Shown here piece by piece: positions 18,122 through 25,600 of a DNA stretch of 64,000 nucleotides. Source of the stretch: Curtobacterium sp. SGAir0471 (GTDB taxonomy: Bacteria > Actinomycetota > Actinomycetes > Actinomycetales > Microbacteriaceae); NCBI RefSeq assembly GCF_005490985.1, contig NZ_CP027869.1, positions 2,852,001 to 2,916,000 on the forward strand, read 5' to 3'. The notes below the pieces were generated by a model that worked only from the letters and a program-made list of their open reading frames with translations, did not search any database and was not told the origin of the DNA. How positions within the stretch are numbered: position 1 is the stretch's first letter; each line of letters begins with the position of its first letter. The translations under genes were made by a program, and so were the position numbers.

Positions 18122-18844
18122 ATGACGGAGCGTCCCCTGCAGCGCACCGACGGCACGCCCGTCCGTGTCCTCGTCGTCGACGACGAGCACGCGCTCGCCG
18201 ACGCCGTCGCCCTCGCGTTCGAGGGCGACGGCTGGGCCGTGCGCGCGGTGCACCGCGGACGGGACGTCCTCTTCGCGGCGCGGGAGTTCCTCCCCGACGT
18301 GGTCGTGCTCGACGTGATGCTGCCGGACATCGACGGCTTCGAGGTCCTCGAGCGGCTCCGCGACGCCCGCGATCCGGTGCGCGTGCTGTTCCTCACGGCG
18401 CGGGACGCCCCCGAGGACCGGCTCGCCGGGCTCACCGGCGGCGGAGACGACTACCTGACGAAGCCCTTCGGCATCGACGAGCTGCTCGTCCGCGCCCGGA
18501 TCCTGGCGCGGACCGCACCGCAGGTCGTGGCAGCACCCGGGTCCTCCGCGATCGTCGTCGGGGACCTGCGACTCGACGAGGAGGACCGCTCTGTCCTGCG
18601 CGACGGCGAGCCGATCGACCTGACGCCGACGGAGTACGAGCTCCTCCGCCACCTCGCCCGGAACGCGAACCGGGTGCTGTCCCGCGAGCAGATCCTGGCG
18701 AGCGTGTGGGGCATGGACTTCGGCACCTCGTCGAACCTGGTCGACATGTACGTGTCGTACCTGCGGCGGAAGCTCGACGCCGGACGCGAGCCGATGCTGC
18801 AGACGGTCCGGGGAGCCGGCTACGTGCTGCGGCCGACGACGTGA
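18122..18844 (+). CDS. OmpR/PhoB-type response regulator
   Basis: A 240-residue response regulator: receiver domain with acidic pocket VVDDEHA, phospho-acceptor Asp64 in VVVLDVMLPD, Thr in FLTARD and Lys in YLTKPFG; C-terminal winged HTH with LTPTEYELLRHLARNANRVLSREQIL and YVSYLRRKLDAG. TAGGCT (18109-18114) ends 7 bases before the ATG, so transcription may start at the ATG. Overlaps the kinase gene by 4 bases (GTGA). Sits between two envelope glycosyltransferase genes and probably controls them. Confidence 0.92.
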   Translation: MTERPLQRTDGTPVRVLVVDDEHALADAVALAFEGDGWAVRAVHRGRDVLFAAREFLPDVVVLDVMLPDIDGFEVLERLRDARDPVRVLFLTARDAPEDRLAGLTGGGDDYLTKPFGIDELLVRARILARTAPQVVAAPGSSAIVVGDLRLDEEDRSVLRDGEPIDLTPTEYELLRHLARNANRVLSREQILASVWGMDFGTSSNLVDMYVSYLRRKLDAGREPMLQTVRGAGYVLRPTT

Positions 18845-20445
18845 GCCGGCCGGACCGGGCGGGTCGCGCCTCTCCCCACCGGCACGGCCGGCCCGCCACT
18901 GGCGCGTCGGTCCGGAACCGGCGACGTGGGCCCCGACCGGAGCGCGCCCCGTCGCTGCGGTGGCGGATCGTCGGGGCCGTGGCGTTGCTGCTCGTCGCGA
19001 CGAACGTCGTCGTCGGGGCGGTGACCGTGATCGCGTACCGCGAGTACCTGGTCGGACGGCTCGACGCGGAGCTGGCGACCGCGGCCGGACGGACCCCGGG
19101 CGGGCAGCCGCCGTCCGGACCGCCCCCGGACTCGTCCGGCGCACAGCAGGACCCGGAGAACCGGTTCATCGGGGCACCCGGCCAGGCCGCCGACACCGTC
19201 GTGGCGATCCTGCGCGACGGCGACGCCGTGCTCGCCGGGTACACCGACAGCCAGGGCGAGCAGCACCGCCTCAGCCGGGCAGAGCAGTCCGTGCTCGCGG
19301 ACGTCGCACCCGGTGCGGAGCCCACGACGGTGCAGCTCGGGTCGCTCGGCGCCTACCGCGCACAGGCGGTGACCCGCGGCGGCGACGTGTTCGTGACGGC
19401 GCTGCCCCTCGGCGACCTGCGTGCGTCGGTCGTCCGGCTGGTGGTCGTCATCGGGAGCACGACGCTGCTCGCGCTCCTCGTCGCCGCCTGGGCGCTGACC
19501 CTGGCGGTCCGACGGTCGCTGCGTCCGCTCGAGCGCGTCGCGTCGGTGGCGTCGAGCGTCACCGCGCTCGACCTCGAGCGCGGGGACGCCGACATCGCCG
19601 TCCGGGTGCCGTCGACGGACCTCGTCGTCAGCCGCGAGGTCGGACAGGTCGGCACCGCGCTCAACCGGCTGCTCGGGCACGTCGGCCGGGCGCTGACCGT
19701 CCGGCGCGACGCCGAGCGGGGCATGCGGACCTTCGTCGCCGACGCCTCGCACGAGCTGCGCACACCGATCGCGACCGTCCGCGCCTACGCCGAGCTGTCC
19801 GCCGGTGCCGACGACGTCGCGGCGCTGCACCGGAACGCCGAGCGGATCGGTCGCGAGGCCGTGCGGATGGGCGACCTGGTCGAGGAGCTCCTGCTGCTCG
19901 CCCGGCTCGATGCGGTCGCCCTGGCCGCCGGACCGGCTCCGGTGCACGACGCCGTGGACCTCACCGCCACCGTGGTCGAGGCCGTGATGAACGCCCGGAC
20001 CACCGCGCCCGACCACCGGTGGACGATGCAGCTCGCCGACGACAGTCCCCTGACGGTGTCCGGCGACGCGGGGCAACTGCGGCGTGCCGTCACGAACCTG
20101 CTCGCGAACGCGCGGACGCACACACCGTCGGGCACGACCGTCGTGGTGTCGTTGCAACGGGTCCAGCACCCCGGGCCCGGCGAGGCCGACACCGGCGGGC
20201 TCGCGCGGCTCGTCGTCGCGAACGACGGGCCGCCGATCGAGGCCGAGGTCCTGCCGGTCCTGTTCGACCGCTTCACCCGGGGCTCGTCGTCCCGCTCACG
20301 TGAGCAGGGGACGAGCGGACTCGGGCTCGCGATCGTCCACGCGGTCGTGGCAGCACACGGCGGGACGGTCCGGGTCGCGTCGGAGCCCGGGCGCACCGCG
20401 TTCACGGTGGACCTGCCGGAGACCGCGGATCGATCCGACACCTGA
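18841..20445 (+). CDS. Membrane sensor histidine kinase
   Basis: A 534-residue sensor kinase. A basic, Arg-rich cytoplasmic N-terminus (about 40 residues) precedes TM1 (IVGAVALLLVATNVVVGAVTVIAY), a roughly 130-residue extracytoplasmic sensor region, TM2 (about 197-220) and a HAMP linker. The dimerisation box carries His304 in ADASHELRTPIATVRAYAEL; the catalytic domain has the N-box (LRRAVTNLLANARTHT), a G1-like NDGPPIE and the TSGLGLAIVHAVV G2 box. Translationally coupled to the response regulator. The stimulus is unknown, but the context suggests envelope state. Confidence 0.92.
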   Translation: MSRPDRAGRASPHRHGRPATGASVRNRRRGPRPERAPSLRWRIVGAVALLLVATNVVVGAVTVIAYREYLVGRLDAELATAAGRTPGGQPPSGPPPDSSGAQQDPENRFIGAPGQAADTVVAILRDGDAVLAGYTDSQGEQHRLSRAEQSVLADVAPGAEPTTVQLGSLGAYRAQAVTRGGDVFVTALPLGDLRASVVRLVVVIGSTTLLALLVAAWALTLAVRRSLRPLERVASVASSVTALDLERGDADIAVRVPSTDLVVSREVGQVGTALNRLLGHVGRALTVRRDAERGMRTFVADASHELRTPIATVRAYAELSAGADDVAALHRNAERIGREAVRMGDLVEELLLLARLDAVALAAGPAPVHDAVDLTATVVEAVMNARTTAPDHRWTMQLADDSPLTVSGDAGQLRRAVTNLLANARTHTPSGTTVVVSLQRVQHPGPGEADTGGLARLVVANDGPPIEAEVLPVLFDRFTRGSSSRSREQGTSGLGLAIVHAVVAAHGGTVRVASEPGRTAFTVDLPETADRSDT

Positions 20446-20487
20446 CGATCCCGGTGCACGATCCCCGCGGTCGGCGGACCGGGATCG
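20446..20487 (+). terminator. Hairpin after the histidine kinase gene
   Basis: Ten-base perfect arms CGATCCCGGT (20446-20455) and ACCGGGATCG (20478-20487) starting right after the kinase stop. The loop is 22 bases; no U-tract. Confidence 0.55.
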
Positions 20488-20585
20488 GCACGCGTCCACC
20501 GCACGGTCGTCGCACGCTGCCGAGATGAAGGCGCTTCCGTGCACCCCGACGAGTACGCTGCGGGCACCGGCGGAAGGGGACCGTG

Positions 20586-20906
20586 ATGGACCAGCGACAC
20601 GACGACGTGCGGAGCGGCGGTCCTCGAACGACGGGCCAGCGGTTCGCCCGGCTGCCCGAGCGGGCCCGCACCGAGGACCTGGTCGTCGAGGTCCCGGCGT
20701 TCGAGGACGACCGCCCCCAACCCGAACCCGAGCCCCCAGCCGCCGCCCCCGAGCTCGTCGCGGCGACCCGGTTCGCGCAGACCTCGCACGCGACGCCGAC
20801 GATCCGGCGGACGCAGACGCGCGCCGGGCTCTGGATCGCGGGCGTGCCCATCGCGGCGCTTGCCGTCGTCGCCGTCGTGCAGATCGTCCTCGGCGCCACC
20901 GGCTGA
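20586..20906 (+). CDS. Small single-pass membrane protein of unknown function
   Basis: A 106-residue protein with a polar, Pro/Glu-rich N-terminal region and one C-terminal hydrophobic helix (about residues 81-103, GLWIAGVPIAALAVVAVVQIVL), i.e. a tail-anchored topology. No domain recognised. GGAAGGGGA lies 6 bases before the ATG, clear evidence of translation; GTG 20583 is an alternative. It lies between the two-component system and the GT2-GtrA gene. Confidence 0.65.
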   Translation: MDQRHDDVRSGGPRTTGQRFARLPERARTEDLVVEVPAFEDDRPQPEPEPPAAAPELVAATRFAQTSHATPTIRRTQTRAGLWIAGVPIAALAVVAVVQIVLGATG

Positions 20907-20941
20907 GCCGCCCCACCGCTTCGCTGAGCCGTCCCACCGCT

Positions 20942-20963
20942 TCTTACGGGCACCACAGGGTGC
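20942..20963 (+). promoter_or_regulatory. TCTTA-type element upstream of the GT2-GtrA gene
   Basis: TCTTA followed after three bases by GCACCACAGGG, 62 bases before the GT2-GtrA ATG. Same layout as at 2797 and 15829. The leader further down (CGGCACG about 23 bases before ATG) also resembles that of the GT39 gene. Confidence 0.45.
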
Positions 20964-21003
20964 TGCTGCGGTCCGCATCGGCACGCTGCCGAGCCTGGGC
21001 GGC

Positions 21004-22314
21004 ATGACGGAAGCAGCCACCCCCCACGACAGCAGCACCCCGCTCGACAGCAGTACCGCGCTCGACATCGACATCGTCGTCCCCTGCTACAACGAGCAGG
21101 GCACGCTCGCCGCCCACGTCCGGCGACTGCACCACTTCTGCCGGACGTCGTTGCAGCACACCTGGCGCATCACGATCGCCGACAACGCCTCGACCGACGA
21201 CACCGCTCGGATCGCCGACGACCTCGCCGCCATGCTGCCGGAGGTGCACGCCGTCCACCTGCCGCTCAAGGGCCGCGGGCGGGCGCTCAAGGCGGTCTGG
21301 GCAGCGTCCCCCGCGGCGGTGCTCGTCTACGTGGACGAGGACCTGTCGACCGACCTCGCGGCACTCGAGCCCCTCGTCGCACCGCTGTTGTCCGGGCACT
21401 CGGACGTGGCGATCGGCACGCGGCTCGCCGGGTCCTCGCGGGTCGTCCGGGGCGGCAAGCGCGAGTTCATCTCCCGCTCGTACAACCTGCTCCTCCGCAG
21501 CACGATGGGCGTCTCGTTCTCGGACGCCCAGTGCGGGTTCAAGGCGATCACCCGCCAGGCGGCGGACCACCTGCTGCCCCTGTGCGAGGACGACGCGTGG
21601 TTCTTCGACACCGAGCTCCTGGTGCTGGCCGAGCACGCGGGACTGCGCATCCACGAGGTGCCCGTCGACTGGGTGGACGACGTCGACTCGTCGGTGCACA
21701 TCGCCTCGACCGCGGCGGAGGACCTCAAGGGCATGTGGCGCGTCTCCCGCGGTCTGGCGACCGGGCGCATCCCGATCGCCCCGGTGTACGACGCGATCGG
21801 ACGGCAGCCCTTCACGACGCCGCACGTGGGGATCGTCGGGCAGCTCCTGCGGTTCGGCACCATCGGCGTGCTGTCCACCGTCGCCTTCGCGGTGCTCTAC
21901 GCCCTGTTCCGCCCGGCGATCGGGGCGCAGACGGCGGACTTCCTCGCGCTCCTCGTCACCGCGATCGGGAACACCGCACTGAACCGACGCTTCACCTTCG
22001 GGGTGCGCGGCCGTGCCGGAGCCGGGGTCCACCACGTGCAGGGGCTCGTCGTGTTCGGCATCGCGTGGGCGATCACCGCCGGGTCGCTCGTCCTGCTGCA
22101 CGCCACCACGCCCGGGGCATCGCACGGCGCCGAGGTCCTCGTGCTCACCGGTGCGAACCTCGTCGCGACCCTGGTGCGCTTCGTCCTCTTCAAGGCCTGG
22201 GTGTTCCGCACCCGGCGCCGTCCGGTCCTCGTCCACCCCACGGCATCCCCCGCAGCCCCGTCCGCGCCGGCACCCGCCGACGAGCGTCCGGTCCTCGAGG
22301 AACGCGCCGGCTGA
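21004..22314 (+). CDS. GT2 glycosyltransferase fused to a GtrA-like membrane domain
   Basis: A 436-residue fusion. Residues about 20-255 form a GT-A glycosyltransferase of the polyprenyl-phosphate sugar synthase type: DIVVPCYNEQGTL, ADNASTDDT, VYVDEDLSTDLAAL (DxD-like metal site), and QCGFKAITRQAADHLL. Residues about 285-410 form a four-helix GtrA domain (QLLRFGTIGVLSTVAFAVLYAL ... NTALNRRFTFG), implicated in moving lipid-linked sugars across the membrane. It could supply the polyprenyl-P-sugar donor used by the GT39 enzyme in the same block. The tail is Pro/Ala-rich. Confidence 0.9.
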   Translation: MTEAATPHDSSTPLDSSTALDIDIVVPCYNEQGTLAAHVRRLHHFCRTSLQHTWRITIADNASTDDTARIADDLAAMLPEVHAVHLPLKGRGRALKAVWAASPAAVLVYVDEDLSTDLAALEPLVAPLLSGHSDVAIGTRLAGSSRVVRGGKREFISRSYNLLLRSTMGVSFSDAQCGFKAITRQAADHLLPLCEDDAWFFDTELLVLAEHAGLRIHEVPVDWVDDVDSSVHIASTAAEDLKGMWRVSRGLATGRIPIAPVYDAIGRQPFTTPHVGIVGQLLRFGTIGVLSTVAFAVLYALFRPAIGAQTADFLALLVTAIGNTALNRRFTFGVRGRAGAGVHHVQGLVVFGIAWAITAGSLVLLHATTPGASHGAEVLVLTGANLVATLVRFVLFKAWVFRTRRRPVLVHPTASPAAPSAPAPADERPVLEERAG

Positions 22315-22341
22315 CCGCCCCGCGCCCGATCACCCCCGCGA

Positions 22342-22403
22342 AACGCAACGTGGGCGACTGCTCGCAACGGAGTACCGCTGCGAGCAGCCGCCCACGTTGC
22401 GTT
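22342..22403. repeat. Long inverted repeat with 25-base arms
   Basis: Arms 22342-22366 and 22379-22403 are complementary except for one position; the loop is 12 bases. Core arm sequence AACGCAACGTGGGCG. Unlike the GACGGGAGGC family in sequence, it is the only copy seen in the window. It follows the GT2-GtrA stop by 28 bases, so it could terminate transcription. Confidence 0.8.
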
Positions 22404-22407
22404 GTGC

Positions 22408-22458
22408 GGAACCGGCACCAGCGTCGGAACCGGCACCAGCGTCGGGACCGGCACCAGG
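22408..22458. repeat. 18-base tandem repeat
   Basis: Unit GGAACCGGCACCAGCGTC, two exact copies (22408-22425, 22426-22443) and a partial third, immediately after the 25-base-arm inverted repeat. Confidence 0.85.
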
Positions 22459-22460
22459 AC

Positions 22461-22502
22461 GGACGGGAGGCGCGTGGCGAGCCCGCCCCGCGCCTCCCGT
22501 CC
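22461..22502. repeat. Copy 2 of the GACGGGAGGC palindromic repeat family
   Basis: Perfect 14-base arms GGACGGGAGGCGCG (22461-22474) and complement (22489-22502), loop 14 bases. It lies just upstream of the gltB promoter. Confidence 0.8.
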
Positions 22503-22512
22503 GGCCGGTCTG

Positions 22513-22542
22513 TTGCACCCGCGGTATACCAACCCGTAGCAT
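22513..22542 (+). promoter_or_regulatory. Putative gltB promoter
   Basis: TTGCAC (22513-22518) and TAGCAT (22537-22542) separated by 18 bases resemble a housekeeping sigma -35/-10 pair. Implies a leader of about 115 bases before the gltB GTG. Confidence 0.45.
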
Positions 22543-22662
22543 CGGCTCACCGTACCACCCCCACACAGGGCCGCGACCGCCACCACCGGTCCGCCCGCGG
22601 CGAGCGCTCCACCGATGCAGCCCTGGCCGTCCGCTGCCGGCTGAGCCCCACTGGACCCGCAC

Positions 22663-25600
22663 GTGAACCCCTCCCCCTTCGGTCTGTACGACCCTGCCCG
22701 CGAGTCGAGCGACTGCGGCGTCGGCTTCATCACCCGCCTCGACGGCACCCCGAGCCACGACGTCATCCGCAAGGGCGACGAAGCGCTCTGCTCGATCCCG
22801 CACCGCGGTGGCAAGTCCGCCGAGGGCGTCGGCGACGGCGCCGGCGTGAGCATCGACCTGTCGGTGGAGTTCTTCAGCGCGATCACCGGCGAAGCCCTGC
22901 GCGCCGGGCACTTCGGCGTCGCGAACTGCTTCGTGCCGTCCGACCCGGCCGAGCGTGCCGCCGCCGTGCAGACCGTGACCGGTGCGATCGAGCACGAGGG
23001 CTTCGAGCTCCTGCTCGTCCGCGACGTCCCCGTCGACCACTCGGTGGCCCGCCCCGAGGCCGAGCAGTACCAGCTGCCGATCGTGCAGTGGGTGTTCCGT
23101 TCCCCGGAGTCGTGGGAGCGCCCGGAGGTCGACGCCGCCGCGAACCGTGCGCTGCTCGCCGTCGAGCGCGTCTCCTACACGCAGGCCGCCGAGGCGCACG
23201 CCCCGCACGCCGCCCTGTACCCGCTGTCGCTCAGCGCCCGGACGCAGATCCTCAAGGGCCGTCTGAACTCGGGCGAGGTCATCTCGTACTTCCGCGACCT
23301 GACGGACCCGCGGCACTCGGTGCGGACGCTCTACTTCCACACCCGGTTCTCGACGAACACCGAGCCGCACCCGACCATGGCGCAGCCGTTCCGGCTCATG
23401 GCGCACAACGGCGAGCTGAACACCGACCGGAAGAACCGCCTGTCGGACGAGGCCCTGGCCGCCGCCCGCACGCGCAGCATCGTCCGGCCGCCCGGGCAGT
23501 CCGACTCGAGCCGCCTCGACCAGACCCTGCAGAGCCGCGTGTTCGACGACGGGCTCGAGATCGTCGAGGCCGTCGTCACGCTGATGCCGCCGGCGTGGGA
23601 GAACGACCGCACCCTGACGCCCGACGTCCGGGACATGCTCGAGTACTTCTCGCTGTACGAGGAGAAGAACGACGGGCCCGCCGCGGTGATCTTCAGCGAC
23701 GGCGACGTCGTCGGCGCGCGGCTCGACCGCCTCGGGCTCCGTCCCCTGCGCACGGTGCGGACGGACGAGTACCTGATGGTGGCGTCCGAGGCCGGTCAGG
23801 TGGCCTTCCCGGCCGACGAGGTCGTGCACCGCGGTCGGATCGAGGCCGGCGGCATGCTCGTCGTCGACCACCGCACCGGATCGGTGATGCGCACCGACGA
23901 GGTCCTCCGGATGCTCGCCGCCCGGCGCGACTACGGCACGCTCCTCGACGCTGCCCGGGTGCACCTCGACGACCTGCCCGCGCCGGCGTACGACCGGACC
24001 ACCAGCACGCTCGGCTACGACGGCGACCTGTCGCTCGCGGGCCGGTACGTGGCGTACTCGCTGAACCAGGAGAGCTTCCGGTTCATGCTCGACCCGATGC
24101 TCGCGAACGGCTCGGAGCGCATCTCGGCGATGGGCTACGGCACCGCCATCAACGCGCTCAGCGACACCGAGGGCGGTATGGCGAAGTACTTCTCGCAGCG
24201 CTTCGCGCAGGTGACGAACCCACCGCTCGACTCGATCCGTGAAGCCGACGGCATGTCGATGCGCGTCGCCCTCGGCACCAAGCCCGACGGCACGGGCAGC
24301 GGGACCGGCAGCGGCACCGGCGCGCCCAGCCGGCAGATCGTGGTGGACTCCCCCGTCCTCGGGCACCTCGACATGGTGCGCCTGCGCGACCAGACGATCG
24401 TGCCGCTCGAGCGCTTCGACATGCTCTACGTGCCGGTCCTCGGTGACGAGCGGGCGAACGCGGACGCCGTCCGCGCCGCGACCGAGCACCTCGCCGAGGC
24501 CGTCGTGGCCTTCGCCGAGCGCTCCGGCGGCATCGCGGTCCTCACCGACCGCAGCGTGTCCTCGACGCACGCCCCGCTCCCCGTGATCCTCGCCGTCGCC
24601 GCAGTGAACCAGCGGCTCATCGAGACCGGACTGCGGCTGCGGGTGTCCATCGTCGCCGAGTCCGGGCAGCTGCCGTCGTCGCACCACGTCGCGACCGCCC
24701 TGGGCTTCGGGGCGTCGGCCGTGTACAGCCTGTCCGCACGGCTCCGTGCGGAGGAGCAGTACCCCGCCGAGGCCGCCCCGGCCGGCGAGTACACCGCCAC
24801 CGACCTGGCCCTGAAGCGCTTCCGCAAGGCCGCCGAGAAGGCCCTCGCGAAGACGATGGGCCGCGTCGGCCTGTGCACGGCCGAGAGCTACATCGGCGGC
24901 GAGTTCTTCGAGCCGAACTACCTCGACACCGGCGACGACCTGTTCGCCCGGGTCTTCCCGCACATGGCTGCCCCGGTCGGTGGGGTCGGCTTCGCCCGCA
25001 TCGCGCAGGCCGCCACCGACTGGCACGAGCGCGCCCGGACCGTCGCGTCCGAGGGCCAGGTGCCGCTGCTCGGACTCTTCAAGGAGCGCTCGGACGGTGC
25101 GGGGCACTCGTTCGGCGTCGCGAGCGTCCGCGGCTTCGGCGGCATGACCGAGGAGCGCCCGGCCTTCGAGCGCTCCGGCGACGCCGACGCGCTGCGGCTG
25201 CTCACGCTCCGGCAGCTCGACGACTCCTTCGGCATCTCCGACGCCGCGTACCGGAACACCGGCTACGACCGGCTCAGCGACGCCGAGATCGACGCGCACC
25301 GGATCACCCCCGGGTACGTCACGTTCCTGCAGACCACGCACGACGAGCGCTCCCGCCGCCCGGCGGCACTGCGCGACGTGCTCGCGCTGCCCGCCGACGT
25401 CACCGGCATCGACGAGGCGGAGGACTTCGCCCGCGAGCTCGGCCGCTTCGCGACCACCGGCAACGCCAGCATCACGGTGCGCGGGCTGTCCGGCTCGCGT
25501 CCGTCGTCCCAGGACGGTCTGCCGGGAGGCACGACGCGCTTCACCCTGCAGCTCACGTCGACGGGACCCACGGGTGCACAGCGTCACCGTGCCCTCGCGG

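Larger units (their letters stand above)
22315..22662. other. 348-base gene-free spacer: compound repeats and gltB promoter
   Basis: The longest gene-free stretch of the window interior. It contains, in order, a 25-base-arm inverted repeat (22342-22403), an 18-base tandem repeat (22408-22458), a copy of the GACGGGAGGC palindrome (22461-22502) and a promoter-like pair (22513-22542), followed by a leader of about 115 bases with no further structure that I can see. Confidence 0.8.

Noticed and set aside
22342..22458. CRISPR array
   Set aside because: The 18-base repeat units are contiguous with no spacers, and no cas genes are present.
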